Below, in pieces: positions 18,576 to 27,195 of a stretch of DNA of 64,000 nucleotides. Below the pieces are notes generated by a model. The model was not told where the DNA came from. It saw only the letters and a list, made by a program, of their open reading frames with translations, and did not search any database. Where the stretch lies: NCBI RefSeq assembly GCF_006782915.1, contig NZ_VCNP01000010.1:62001-126000 (forward strand), in the 5' to 3' direction. The DNA comes from Streptomyces calvus. Lineage in GTDB: Bacteria; Actinomycetota; Actinomycetes; Streptomycetales; Streptomycetaceae. Made by a program: the position numbers and the translations under genes. The first letter of the stretch is position 1; each line of letters starts with the position of its first letter.

Positions 18576-20660
18576 TCAGGCCGCGCGTTCCCGGTCGCCG
18601 GGAGCCGGCGCCGCCGCCGCGCCCGACTCGGTCAGCCAGCGGCGCAGTACCTCGTGGATCCGCTCGGCACCGGCGAGTTCGGTGCCGTCGGCGACCGGGG
18701 CGGACAGGGCGAGCGGGGAGAGCAGGAAGGGGCGGGACTGGGCACCGCCGAGACCGCCGTGGGAGCCGATCTGCTCCTCGAAGGCGAGGACCTCGCCGTC
18801 GGCCGGGTCGTGGAAGGAGTTGACCATGATGTCGGCGGTGTGCGGGAAGGTGTGGGTGCGGCGCACCACGTCGGCGGCACCGGGCCCGAACGCGGCCAGC
18901 GGGCCCGGCTGGTCGTCCAGTCGGTCCAGCGGGATCTCCGCGCCGTACGCGCCGAGCACGACCCCGCCGTGCCGTTCGCTGCGGACCAGGAGGAAACCGA
19001 TGCCGGGGTGGTTGGCGAGGGTCGGCAGCAGCGCGGGGTGGCGGGCGTCGATCTCCTCCTTGGTCATGCGGTGCGGCACGTCCGGGAAGGAGACCAGGCC
19101 CAGGTTGCCGGAGGCCAGCACGACGGGTTCCGAACCACGCGTGGGCCGGTAGTGCTCGGCCCCCTCCTCGACGGGCCGGCGCAGTGCCGCCCGGACGGCC
19201 GCGCGGGCCTCGGCGCCGCTGTGGGTGCGCCCGGCGCGGCGCGGCACGGGCAGTCCGCAGCCGGCGCGCACCAGGTCGCCGAGGGTGAGGCCGTAGCGGG
19301 AGCGGAAGGTCTCGCCGGGGCTCTGCCCGTGGTCGGAGAGGACGACGATGCGGTAGGGGCGCGGGGCGTGCTCGGCGACGTTCTCGATCAGGGCGAGGGA
19401 GCGGTCCAGACGCTGGAGGACCTTCTCGGCGTCCCTGCTCGCCGGGCCGGAGTGGTGGGCGACCTCGTCGTAGGCGACCAGGTCGGCGTAGACGGCGGTG
19501 CGGCCGGCGAGCAGGTCGCCCGTCACGGCCGCCACCACCACGTCCCGTTCGACGACGGTCGCGAAGGCGCGGACGAACGGGTAGAGCCCGCCGCGCGAGA
19601 CGCGCGGCCGCTGCCCCCGGAACCGGGACCGCGTGGACTGGCCGACCTCGCGGCACACCTCCGCGACGAAGGACAGGGCGGTGCGCACGGCGTTGGCGGG
19701 GTCGGAGAAGTAGGCGAAGTAGCCCGCGCGGGAGCGGGCCGCGGGGCCGCGGCGGCGGGTGGCGATGGACAGCACCAGGGCCTGTTCGGCGGCGCCGCCG
19801 CCGAACAGGTTGCCGCGGCTTGCGCCGTCGTGGGCGAGGAGCCCGGCGTGCCCGGAGTACTCGATGGCGCGGGCCTGGAGTTCGGCGGCGCTGGTGGGCC
19901 GGTTGCAGACCATCACCTCGCGGCGGGCCTTCTCGTACCAGCGGAAGGCGGGGACGTCGTGGTTGCTGCCGTGCAGGATGCCGAGCTGGCTGGCGCCGGT
20001 CTGGCTGGACCAGTCGGTGCGCCAGGGCGTGAGGCGGTGGGAGGGGCGGTCGCCGCCGCTGCCGGTGCCGAGCCAGCGCGCCACGGTCGGCATCAGCCCC
20101 TTGCCGACCGCGTCCAGCAGCACGTCGTGGCCGACGCCGTCGAGTTGCAGGAAGACCGTGCCGGGCGTGGCCGGGCAGGGCGGGGTGGAGCGCCGTCTGC
20201 GGTCGGCGAGGCGGTAGAGGCGGCGGCGGTAGGCGTCGTCGTCGCGGACGGCGAGAGCGGCACCGGTGGCCGAGGCGACCGCGGACATGACCGCGGCGAC
20301 CACGACCGCCGTCTCCGGTGCGGCCGCGCCGCGTTCGACCGGGTTGACGCGCAGGGCCAGCCAGAGCAGGGCGCCGTTGAGGAAGAACACCAGCAGGCCG
20401 AGGACGAGCGCCGGCACGAGCAGCAACAGGCGCACCAGCAGCGGCCAGACCAGCGCGGAGAGCAGACCGAAGGCGCCGGCGCCGAGGGCGGCGGTGACGG
20501 CGATGTCGGTGGCGCTGTCGCCGTCCGCCGAGCGCAGCCGGAAGTCCGGCAGGATCCCGGCGAGCAGCAGCATGGTGAGCGTGGAGACCGCCCACACGGC
20601 GACGCTCCGCCCGATCTGACTGGCGACCCGTCGCCAACGCCCGCCACCCACGCCCCGCAC
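18576..20660 (-). CDS. membrane-anchored alkaline phosphatase superfamily protein
   Basis: 694 residues. Four hydrophobic segments (about 20-40, 55-78, 80-104, 117-138) resemble a phage-holin-IV-like unit and are followed by a nucleotide pyrophosphatase/phosphodiesterase-like domain. Metal and nucleophile positions can be traced: D174 in VFLQLDGVGHD, T221 in WSSQTGASQLGILHGSNHD, YDEVAHHSG, VVLSDHGQSPG and GSHGGLGG. It probably hydrolyses a phosphoester or phosphodiester at the membrane; substrate unknown. The GTG at 20660 is used; a second GTG nine bases on is also possible because the only ribosome-binding candidate (GAGGT) is close. Its stop is followed by the osmC upstream region. Confidence 0.85.
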   Translation of the reverse strand: MRGVGGGRWRRVASQIGRSVAVWAVSTLTMLLLAGILPDFRLRSADGDSATDIAVTAALGAGAFGLLSALVWPLLVRLLLLVPALVLGLLVFFLNGALLWLALRVNPVERGAAAPETAVVVAAVMSAVASATGAALAVRDDDAYRRRLYRLADRRRRSTPPCPATPGTVFLQLDGVGHDVLLDAVGKGLMPTVARWLGTGSGGDRPSHRLTPWRTDWSSQTGASQLGILHGSNHDVPAFRWYEKARREVMVCNRPTSAAELQARAIEYSGHAGLLAHDGASRGNLFGGGAAEQALVLSIATRRRGPAARSRAGYFAYFSDPANAVRTALSFVAEVCREVGQSTRSRFRGQRPRVSRGGLYPFVRAFATVVERDVVVAAVTGDLLAGRTAVYADLVAYDEVAHHSGPASRDAEKVLQRLDRSLALIENVAEHAPRPYRIVVLSDHGQSPGETFRSRYGLTLGDLVRAGCGLPVPRRAGRTHSGAEARAAVRAALRRPVEEGAEHYRPTRGSEPVVLASGNLGLVSFPDVPHRMTKEEIDARHPALLPTLANHPGIGFLLVRSERHGGVVLGAYGAEIPLDRLDDQPGPLAAFGPGAADVVRRTHTFPHTADIMVNSFHDPADGEVLAFEEQIGSHGGLGGAQSRPFLLSPLALSAPVADGTELAGAERIHEVLRRWLTESGAAAAPAPGDRERAA

Positions 20661-20769
20661 ACCTCACGTCCCGGTCCGTCCGTCACCCTGACGGAGCTCT
20701 GGCCCGCCCCCACCCTGCCACAACGACCGGAAGAGCCGTTTTGTCCCCGACCGTGCGGACCGCGGCGGC

Positions 20770-21171
20770 TCAGCGGCCGTCGTAGCCGGCGGTGGGCATG
20801 GACAGCCTGCGGTGCACACACGCCTTCATCGCCGCGTCGTACGACGGTTCGGCGCGGCCCACGGTCTCCACGCGCACCCCGCGCCGCGCGCACTCCTCGG
20901 TGAACTCCTCGACGGAGGCCAGGGCGCGTTCCAGCACCCGCAGGCTGGGCGCGACGAACAGGTCGGTGCCGGGACGCACGCCCTCCCACAGCACGCAGTG
21001 GTCGGCGCGCAGTCCCCGTACCAGGAGTTCGCGGACCACCACGTAGCCGTGCTCGGCGGCCCAGCGGGCGCACATGGCGTGCTGGCTGCGGGAGTCCACG
21101 AGGAAGGGCTCCGCGTCGAGTTCCACCAGCGGCGTCAGACTCGCGATCGCCGTCACCCGCACCGGCCCCAT
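20770..21171 (-). CDS. conserved hypothetical protein, degenerate resolvase-like
   Basis: 133 residues, ATG with GAGGGG 7 bases upstream. No confident family. The central part (SRSQHAMCARWAAEHGYVVV, then DLFVAPSLRVLERALASVEE and CARRGVRVETVG) follows the pattern of serine-recombinase catalytic domains (Q..C...A...G...V; DxLVxxSLDRLxRS; RGVxxxSV), but no N-terminal catalytic Ser or downstream DNA-binding domain is present. It may be a recombinase-derived protein with another role. Divergent from the MBL-fold gene by 81 bp. Confidence 0.6.
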   Translation of the reverse strand: MGPVRVTAIASLTPLVELDAEPFLVDSRSQHAMCARWAAEHGYVVVRELLVRGLRADHCVLWEGVRPGTDLFVAPSLRVLERALASVEEFTEECARRGVRVETVGRAEPSYDAAMKACVHRRLSMPTAGYDGR

Positions 21172-21252
21172 GGCGCCCCCTCACCTCCGGTTTCGTCGCC
21201 GACCCTACTCCTGCACGTAGGCTTCGGGGAGTCGCGCGAAGGAGGCGGTGAA

Positions 21253-22026
21253 GTGCCGGTGGACATCACCTGGTGGGGGCACGCCACCTGCACGGTGCAG
21301 GACTCGCACACCCGCGTGCTCACCGACCCGCTGTTCGCCCGCCGGCTCGCGCACCTGCGGCGCCGGCGCGGCGCGGTGCCGCCCGACGAGGCCCGGCACG
21401 CGGACGTGGCCCTCGTCTCCCACCTGCACGCGGACCATCTGCACGTGCCGTCGCTGGCCCGGCTCGCCCCGGGCACGCGCCTGCTCGTGCCCCGGGGCGC
21501 ACGACGCGCGGTGCCGGGGCTGCGCCGGCTCCGGCATCTCGACGTGACGGAGGTGGCGCCCGGCGAGGTGACGACGGTCGGCCGCCTGGCGGTACGGGCC
21601 GTGCCCGCGCGGCACGACGGGCGGCGGCTGCCGGTCGGACCGCACCGCTCCCCCGCCCTCGGCTACGTCCTGGAAGGTGAGGCGCGGACGTACTTCGCCG
21701 GGGACACCGGTCTGTTCGACGCGATGGCCAAGGAGGTCGGACCGGTCGACGTGGCGCTGCTCCCGGTCGGCGGCTGGGGTCCGTACCTCGGCGAGGGGCA
21801 TCTGGACGCGGGGCGCGCGGCCGAGGCACTGGCCCGGCTGGGGGCGCCCAGCGCGGTGCCGGTGCACTACGGCACGTACTGGCCGATCGGGATGGACGCC
21901 GTGCGCCCGCACGAATTCCACGCGCCGGGCCAGGAGTTCGAGCGACTGGCGGCCCGGTACGCGCCCGGCGCGACGGTGCACCGGCTCGGGCACGGAGAGA
22001 GCGTGCGCCTGGAGGTCGCGCGGTGA
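21253..22026 (+). CDS. metallo-beta-lactamase-fold hydrolase (UlaG/NAPE-PLD-like)
   Basis: 257 residues. The Zn-binding motif HLHADHLH (about residue 60), GHATCTVQ at the N-terminus, FAGDTGLF (metal Asp) and VPVHYGTYWP (late metal His) define the UlaG-like branch of the MBL superfamily. GTG start at 21253 has GGAGG 7 bases upstream. Substrate unknown. Its stop codon overlaps the start of the VTT/DedA gene (GTGA), so translation is coupled. A second MBL protein of the same superfamily lies convergently 700 bp away. Confidence 0.88.
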   Translation: MPVDITWWGHATCTVQDSHTRVLTDPLFARRLAHLRRRRGAVPPDEARHADVALVSHLHADHLHVPSLARLAPGTRLLVPRGARRAVPGLRRLRHLDVTEVAPGEVTTVGRLAVRAVPARHDGRRLPVGPHRSPALGYVLEGEARTYFAGDTGLFDAMAKEVGPVDVALLPVGGWGPYLGEGHLDAGRAAEALARLGAPSAVPVHYGTYWPIGMDAVRPHEFHAPGQEFERLAARYAPGATVHRLGHGESVRLEVAR

Positions 22027-22697
22027 TCCTGCCCGCCGCCCCGGGGCCCGCGGCCGGCGCGTCCCTGTCGTCGGCGGCCGCGCTGGCGGTCGTGCCGGCC
22101 GTGGCGCCGGAGTCGACCCAGCAGGCGATCGGCTATCCCTCGCTGTTCCTGCTGGTGCTGATCGGGGCGCTGGTGCCGGTCGTTCCGACGGGCGCGCTGG
22201 TGAGTTCGGCGGCCGTGGTCGCCGTCCACCAGACGGCGCCGTTCTCGATGGCGCTGGTGTTCGTGACGGCGTCGCTGGCCGCGTTCCTCGGGGACGTGGC
22301 CCTGTACTGGCTGGGCCGGCGCGGGATGCGGTCGAGGAACGGCTCGCGCTGGCTGGAGGCGATCCGGTCGCGTGCCCCGGAGGACCGGCTGGCGCAGGCG
22401 CAACGCAAACTCGCCGACCACGGGGTGGCGGTGCTGGTGCTGTCCCGGCTGATGCCGGCCGGGCGCCTCCCGGTGATGCTGGCCTGTCTGCTCGCGCAGT
22501 GGCCGCTGCGCCGCTTCGTCCGCGGCAATCTGCCGGCCTGTCTGGCCTGGGCGGTGACGTACCAGTTGATCGGTGTGCTCGGCGGCTCGCTGTTCGCCGA
22601 GCCGTGGGAGGGCGTGCTCGCGGCGGTCGTGCTGACCGTGCTGATCAGCGCCGTGCCGAGTGTGTGGCGGCGGCTGCGGGGGACGGCGGCGGAGTGA
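22023..22697 (+). CDS. DedA/VTT-domain membrane protein
   Basis: 224 residues. Four to five membrane segments with the VTT core: FLGDVALYWLGRRGM, then LSRLMPAGRLPVMLACLLAQW, matching the conserved Arg/Pro/Gly stretch (RFxPxxRxxxxxxAG) of DedA proteins, which are flippase-like and support membrane homeostasis. GTG start overlaps the upstream MBL stop by 4 bp. Coupling to an MBL hydrolase related to NAPE-PLD suggests a joint role on membrane lipids or their degradation products; this is inference. Residues 1-35 are Ala/Pro-rich. Confidence 0.85.
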   Translation: MILPAAPGPAAGASLSSAAALAVVPAVAPESTQQAIGYPSLFLLVLIGALVPVVPTGALVSSAAVVAVHQTAPFSMALVFVTASLAAFLGDVALYWLGRRGMRSRNGSRWLEAIRSRAPEDRLAQAQRKLADHGVAVLVLSRLMPAGRLPVMLACLLAQWPLRRFVRGNLPACLAWAVTYQLIGVLGGSLFAEPWEGVLAAVVLTVLISAVPSVWRRLRGTAAE

Positions 22698-22709
22698 CGC
22701 CGCCGTCCC
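22680..22709. terminator. bidirectional hairpin between convergent genes
   Basis: GGGACGGCGGC (22680-22690) pairs with GCCGCCGTCCC (22699-22709). It spans the stop codon of the VTT gene and ends 9 bases before the stop of the second MBL gene, so it can serve both strands. Confidence 0.65.
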
Positions 22710-22718
22710 TTCCGCCGG

Positions 22719-23795
22719 TCACTCAAGGACGCGGGAGGCGCCCACCGGCAGGTCCCACAGGTCCTCGCGGGGCAGGCCCGCCTTCTCCCAGGCGGCGCGT
22801 ACCCGGGTGAGCGGTTCCAGGACGGGTTCCGCGGAGAGGACGAACGTGCCCCAGTGCATGGGTGCCATGCGGCGCGCGCCGAGGTCCTGGCAGGCGCGCA
22901 CCGCCTCCTCCGGGTCGCAGTGCACGTCGGCCAGCCACCAGCGGGGGTCGTAGGCGCCGATGGGCAGCAGCGCGAGGTCGATGCCCGGGTGGCGGCGGCC
23001 GATGCGGGAGAACCAGTGGCCGTAGCCGGTGTCACCGGCGAAGTACACGCGCCGCCCGTCGGGGTCGGTGAGCACCCAGCCGCCCCACAGGGAGCGGCAG
23101 GTGTCGGTGAGGGAGCGCTTGGACCAGTGGTGGGCCGGCACGAAGTCGAACCGCACTCCCGGCCGTCGCCCGCCACTGCCCTCCGGACGCAGTTCGGCGG
23201 CCTCCCACCAGTCCAGTTCGGTGACGCGGGTGAACCGGCGGCGGTGGAACCAGCGGGCGAGCCCGGCGGGCACGAACACCGGGGTGTCGCGCGGGAGTCG
23301 GCGCACGGTGGGGGCGTCGAGGTGGTCGTAGTGGTTGTGGCTGATGACGACCGCGTCGATGCGCGGCAGGTCCTCCCAGGCGACTCCGACGGGCGTGATG
23401 CGGGCCGGGGTGCCGAGGATCCGGCGGGACCACACCGGGTCGGTGAGGACGGTGAGTCCGCCGATCCGCACCACCCAGCTGGCGTGCCCGGCCCAGGTGA
23501 CGGCGACGGTGCGGGCGTCCGCACGGGGCAGCGGGGCGGGGGCGCAGGGCAGTCGGGGGATGTCGGCGAGGCCGTCCCGGGTGGGCCGTACGGAGCCTTC
23601 GCGGGCGAAGCGGGCCATGGCCTTCAGGCCGGGCAGGGGGGCGGTGAGCCGGTCGTGGAAGGTGCGCGGCCACACCCGGCGTTCGGCGAGCGGGCGGGGT
23701 TCGGCCAGTGGGGGGTGCGCGGGGGCCAGGGGGGAGGGGACGGCCGGTGGTTCCGGGGTGGCCGTGCCGGTGGTCGACTCGGGCCGCTGCGTCAT
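22719..23795 (-). CDS. metallo-beta-lactamase-fold protein, NAPE-PLD/RomA-like
   Basis: 358 residues. Pro-rich N-terminus (about 1-40), then VTWAGHASWVVRIGGLTVLTDPVWS, the Zn motif ISHNHYDHLD, VPAHHWSKRSL, YFAGDTGYGHWF and MAPMHWGTFVLS. These are characteristic of the RomA/NAPE-PLD branch, whose eukaryotic members cleave N-acyl-phosphatidylethanolamine. Bacterial substrate unknown; no signal peptide seen. The second Met (23795, GGGAG about 9 bases upstream) is preferred over 23810. It starts 27 bases after the stop of the aminotransferase-fold gene and is probably co-transcribed with it. Confidence 0.9.
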   Translation of the reverse strand: MTQRPESTTGTATPEPPAVPSPLAPAHPPLAEPRPLAERRVWPRTFHDRLTAPLPGLKAMARFAREGSVRPTRDGLADIPRLPCAPAPLPRADARTVAVTWAGHASWVVRIGGLTVLTDPVWSRRILGTPARITPVGVAWEDLPRIDAVVISHNHYDHLDAPTVRRLPRDTPVFVPAGLARWFHRRRFTRVTELDWWEAAELRPEGSGGRRPGVRFDFVPAHHWSKRSLTDTCRSLWGGWVLTDPDGRRVYFAGDTGYGHWFSRIGRRHPGIDLALLPIGAYDPRWWLADVHCDPEEAVRACQDLGARRMAPMHWGTFVLSAEPVLEPLTRVRAAWEKAGLPREDLWDLPVGASRVLE

Positions 23796-23822
23796 CGAGG
23801 AGACTCCCATCGCCGAGCGTCG

Positions 23823-25034
23823 TCACGAAAGATCGTCGAAGACCGATGTCAGGTGGGCGAGCGCGGCTCGCACCTGCGGCAGTTCCAGGGGTGCGGGTGC
23901 GTGCAGTGCCTGCGCGCGCTGTTCGGCGGTGTCGCCCAGCAGCGGCGCGGTGCACAGGCGCACGCGCGGCACCTCCAGGCCGTCGCCGAAGCGGTGACCG
24001 CCCGGCGCGGGCATGCCGAGCCGGGCGGTGAGGAAGTCCTCCAGTTCCTGGGCGTCGCCGATGCCGCGGGCGGTGAGCGCGGGGGCCAGCGGGCTGAGGT
24101 CGAGGTACAGGTGGCGGCCGCAGGACGGGGGCCGGGCCAGGGCGCCCGCGGCGACCACGGCCCGGTGCGCGGCGGCGGCCACGCGCGCGTGCAGGCGCAC
24201 CGTGGCGGCGACGCGCGCGGTGACCGGTTCCGGCTCGGACAGCGCGTAGGCGGCCGCAGCGGCGACGGGACCGGGGACCCGTGCGTCGAGTGCGGTGAGC
24301 ACGTCGAGCGCACGCGCGTGCAGCGCCGCTCCGCCGGCGCCCGCCGGGAAGCGGGCCACCGCGACCGGCCAGCCCGGCGGGAGCAGCGCGCCGGCCAGGT
24401 CGGTGACGACGGTGACCCGGTCGGGCAGCATCTCGGCGGGGCTGAGCAGCACGGTGCCGTGCGGGTCGTGCAGGGTGTCGCGCCAGGTCTCGTCGCTGAC
24501 CAGGTGCAGCCCTTCGCCGGTGGCGGCCTCCAGGGTCTCGTGGAGGAGTTCGGGCGGGGCGACGGTGGCGGTGGGGTCGTCGGCGACGGAGAGCACCAGC
24601 AGGCGCGGGTCGCCGCCCTCGTCGCGCACCCGTCGGACGGTCTCCAGCAGGGCGTACGGGTCCGGGACGCCGCCGCTCTCGGCCGGAGTCGGCACGTGGA
24701 AGGCGGGCCGGCCGAGCAGGCGGGCGTAGGGCGCCCACCAGGCTGCGCAGGGTCTGGGCACCAGTACGTCGCCGCCGATGGCGGCGGTCAGCGCCACCAG
24801 CAGGGCGGGGGCGCCGGGGGCGACGGCGGTGCGGCCGGCGGGCAGTCCGCGCCGTTCGCCGAAGCCGCGGGCGGCGTCCAGGAGCGCGGGGCCGCCGCCG
24901 ACCGGCTCGGCGTCGGCGCGGGAGGCCGCGGCGGCGAGGACGGCCGTCAGCTCGGGCAGGACGGGCAGCCCGTCGTCGGGGACCGGCGGCCCGAAGCGGA
25001 CGGGGCCGTGGCTCTCCGGGTCCGTCCGCCGCAT
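23823..25034 (-). CDS. aminotransferase-fold protein lacking any lysine (pseudoenzyme candidate)
   Basis: 403 residues, ATG at 25034 with GGAGGTAGGG upstream. The layout follows fold-type I aminotransferases (class I/II): GLPAGRTAVAPGAPALLVAL (cofactor phosphate region), LLVLSVADDPTATVAPPELL (normally NPxNPTG), LHLVSDETWRDTLHD (normally SDEVY), then VVTDLAGALLPPGWPVAVARF where active enzymes have S-x-S-K-x-F-x-x-PGWRxG. The PLP lysine is absent, and reading the whole translation I find no lysine at all. It therefore cannot form the usual internal aldimine. It may have a non-catalytic, sensor or structural role. Co-directional with the MBL gene 27 bases downstream. Confidence 0.8.
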   Translation of the reverse strand: MRRTDPESHGPVRFGPPVPDDGLPVLPELTAVLAAAASRADAEPVGGGPALLDAARGFGERRGLPAGRTAVAPGAPALLVALTAAIGGDVLVPRPCAAWWAPYARLLGRPAFHVPTPAESGGVPDPYALLETVRRVRDEGGDPRLLVLSVADDPTATVAPPELLHETLEAATGEGLHLVSDETWRDTLHDPHGTVLLSPAEMLPDRVTVVTDLAGALLPPGWPVAVARFPAGAGGAALHARALDVLTALDARVPGPVAAAAAYALSEPEPVTARVAATVRLHARVAAAAHRAVVAAGALARPPSCGRHLYLDLSPLAPALTARGIGDAQELEDFLTARLGMPAPGGHRFGDGLEVPRVRLCTAPLLGDTAEQRAQALHAPAPLELPQVRAALAHLTSVFDDLS

Positions 25035-25176
25035 CCCTACCTCCGCAGTCCCTGGTGCCGCCCCGGCACCTTCCTGGTGCCCCCGGAGTCAGTACCCATC
25101 GTGCCGCGAGCCATGGGGGCCGGTTCGGGTCGCGCGGTTCACGGCGGTACGGCGGTTGCGGGAAGCGCGGCGGACG

Positions 25177-25902
25177 TCAGGCGTCCGGGCGGCCGGTCCG
25201 GTCCCGGTACAGGCGGTGCGCGGCGGCGCCGAGGGCGCCCGCGATCAGCAGGCCGCCTGCGGCCAGGGCGGGCACGGAATCGGTGAAGGTGCCGCCCTCG
25301 CCCGCGTGGACGCCCCGGTGCACCGGGGCGTCGGCGCAGTGGGTCTCCTTCGGGTCGGGCTCCTTCGACGGGGTCTTCCCGGGCGGCGTCGGCTTCGGAG
25401 GGGCGGTCGTCGGCTTCGGCGGGGCGGTCGTCGGCCCGGTGTGCGCCGTGCCGGTGTGCGCCGTGCCGGTGTGCGCCGTGCCGGTGTGCTGCGGGGCGCT
25501 CGGGGCGGCCGCGGCCCCGGCGGCGGGGGACGCGCCGCCGGGGGGTGCGGGGATCTGCGCACCGTCCTCGGCCGGGACCTCCTCCGCCGGGACCTCCTCG
25601 GCCGGAACGTCCTCGCCCGGGTCCGGGATCAGTTCGTCGAAGGCCGTGCCGTCCGGTACGGCCGCTTCCGGCGCCGCGGCGTCGGGTTCGAGGGCGTCCG
25701 GTTCGGCCGCCCCCGTTTCGCCGCCCTTCGGCACGTACCCCTCCCACTGCTGTCCCTGAGGGGTCGGGCACGGTGCGTGGGTGGCGGTGCCCCACGAGGG
25801 TCCGCTGCCCGGGACGGTTCCCGCGGACGCGGCCGGCGCGAGCGCGCCGAGCGCGGTGCCGGCGACGGCGGCGAGGGTCAGGGCACGGGCGGTGCGGCGC
25901 AT
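25177..25902 (-). CDS. secreted Pro/Thr-rich repeat protein with C-terminal membrane segment
   Basis: 241 residues. Start MRRTARALTLAAVAGTALG at 25902 with GAAGGAG upstream; signal peptide to about residue 27. The middle is acidic, then mucin-like, with several expanded repeats: VPAEE units, (HTGTA)x3 followed by HTG, and TTAPPKP twice. The C-terminus has VPALAAGGLLIAGALGAAAHRLYRDR, a membrane anchor with a positive tail, but no LPxTG-type sortase motif was seen. Two Cys lie near residues 55 and 199. Probably a cell-surface protein; function unknown. Confidence 0.75.
   Translation of the reverse strand: MRRTARALTLAAVAGTALGALAPAASAGTVPGSGPSWGTATHAPCPTPQGQQWEGYVPKGGETGAAEPDALEPDAAAPEAAVPDGTAFDELIPDPGEDVPAEEVPAEEVPAEDGAQIPAPPGGASPAAGAAAAPSAPQHTGTAHTGTAHTGTAHTGPTTAPPKPTTAPPKPTPPGKTPSKEPDPKETHCADAPVHRGVHAGEGGTFTDSVPALAAGGLLIAGALGAAAHRLYRDRTGRPDA
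25441..25485. repeat. 15-bp tandem repeat inside the secreted-protein gene
   Basis: GTGCGCCGTGCCGGT occurs three times exactly and encodes the HTGTA-type repeat on the minus strand. Shorter tandem duplications lie nearby (a 21-bp unit near 25389-25430 and imperfect 15-bp units near 25569-25615). Confidence 0.85.
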
Positions 25903-26041
25903 GGTGCGGGCTCCTTCGAGCGACGGGCGGGGCGCGGCGGTGGGTCGCGCTCCCCCGCCATCACAGCCCGCCCGTCGGCCCGCCGCGCGCGTTCGCACGC
26001 CATTGGCGGGACCGGGCACGCCCGAGTGGGTGAAGCGGCGG

Positions 26042-26839
26042 CTACGCCTCGGCGTCGCCCATCACCTGCTCCCGCACCCGCCCGCAGGAGCGGCTGATCA
26101 GGCGGGAGACGTGCATCTGGGAGATGCCCAGTTCCTCGGCGATGCTGCTCTGCGTCATGTCGCCGAAGAACCGCATGTAGAGGATGGCCCGCTCGCGTTC
26201 CGGCAGTGCCGCGAGCCGTTCCTTGACGGCCTCGCGGTCGACGACGGTGTCCAGCGCGGGGTCGGGCGCGCCGAGGGCGTCGGCGAGCGAGAAGCCGTCG
26301 TCGCTGCCGGGCAGTTGGGCGTCCAGGGACAGGGCGGAGAAGCTGTCCAGGGCCTGCTGCCCGGTGCGGACGTCGTCCTCGCTCAGCGCGCTGTGCTCGG
26401 CGATCTCGGTCACGGTGGGCGGGCGGCCTGATGTGGTGGCGGCGAGGTCCTGGGAGGCGCGCCGGACGCGGTTGCGCAGTTCCTGGACGCGCCGCGGTAC
26501 GTGCACGGTCCACATGTGGTCGCGGAAGTGCCGCTTGATCTCGCCGGTGACGGTCGGCACGGCGTAGCTCTCGAAGGCGTTGCCGAGCGCGGGGTCGTAC
26601 CGGTCGACCGCCTTCACCAGGCCGAGAGCGGCGACCTGGCGCAGGTCGTCGAGGCTCTCGCCGCGGCTGCGGAAACGTCCGGCGAGACGGTCGGCCATGG
26701 GCAGCCACGCCTCGACGATCCGGTCACGCAGTTCGTCGCGTTCTTCGCCCGGCGGCAGTGCCGCGAGCCTGCGGAAGGCCTCCGCGGTGTCGGGGGCGTC
26801 GTCGTGCGGGTGGCGCTTCGCGGTGGCTGTGGTCGGCAT
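26042..26839 (-). CDS. RNA polymerase sigma factor, SigB/SigF/SigG type
   Basis: 265 residues, group 3 sigma factor. Region 2 is visible as DLRQVAALGLVKAVDRYDP and FESYAVPTVTGEIKRHFRD followed by VPRRVQELRNRV; region 4 as LPERERAILYMRFFGDMTQ and IAEELGISQMHVSRLISRS. No anti-sigma or anti-anti-sigma gene is adjacent, unlike many sigB loci. Start MPTTATAKRHPH at 26839; the best ribosome-binding site (AGGGAG) is 12 bases away, so the start is less certain. It may recognise the GNNT-N15-GGGTAC promoters found nearby; this is inference. Confidence 0.93.
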   Translation of the reverse strand: MPTTATAKRHPHDDAPDTAEAFRRLAALPPGEERDELRDRIVEAWLPMADRLAGRFRSRGESLDDLRQVAALGLVKAVDRYDPALGNAFESYAVPTVTGEIKRHFRDHMWTVHVPRRVQELRNRVRRASQDLAATTSGRPPTVTEIAEHSALSEDDVRTGQQALDSFSALSLDAQLPGSDDGFSLADALGAPDPALDTVVDREAVKERLAALPERERAILYMRFFGDMTQSSIAEELGISQMHVSRLISRSCGRVREQVMGDAEA

Positions 26840-26983
26840 GGTGCGTCGCAGCTCCCTGGGGCGGGGACGGACGGTCACCGTGGCGGGCGCACTGCTCGGG
26901 GACGGGTGCGCCCGGAGCGGTCGTGTGCCGCCGCCACGGGCGTGCCTTCTGTCCGAAGCACTGCGAGTCCGCCTGCCCGCACG

Positions 26984-27124
26984 TCACCGCCCCAAACGTC
27001 CCACCCCGTTCTCAGCGGGCTCCACATCGGTCCGCGGGGACGGCAGCAGAAGCTCTTCGTAGCGGCCCAGCACTAGGATCACGCCGAGCATGGACAGGGG
27101 GATGAGCACGGCGAGCACCGCCAT
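26984..27124 (-). CDS. small single-span membrane protein (46 aa)
   Basis: ATG at 27124 with AAAGGA about 7 bases upstream. Residues 1-19 form one hydrophobic helix (MAVLAVLIPLSMLGVILVLG), followed by RYEELLLPSP and a short polar tail. The size and YEELLLPxP segment resemble small conserved Streptomyces membrane proteins; function unknown. It lies 144 bp upstream of the sigma gene on the same strand, so it could be co-transcribed with it. Confidence 0.6.
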   Translation of the reverse strand: MAVLAVLIPLSMLGVILVLGRYEELLLPSPRTDVEPAENGVGRLGR

Positions 27125-27195
27125 GGCCGGTCCTTTCCAGGAGGCGCGGGGGGCGTGCGGTGTCGGGTCTCCCCGTGCCCGGCGGCCAAACCCGG

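Noticed and set aside
18654..20903. Plus-strand open frame opposite the phosphatase gene
   Set aside because: Antisense shadow; the minus strand has intact metal-binding motifs.
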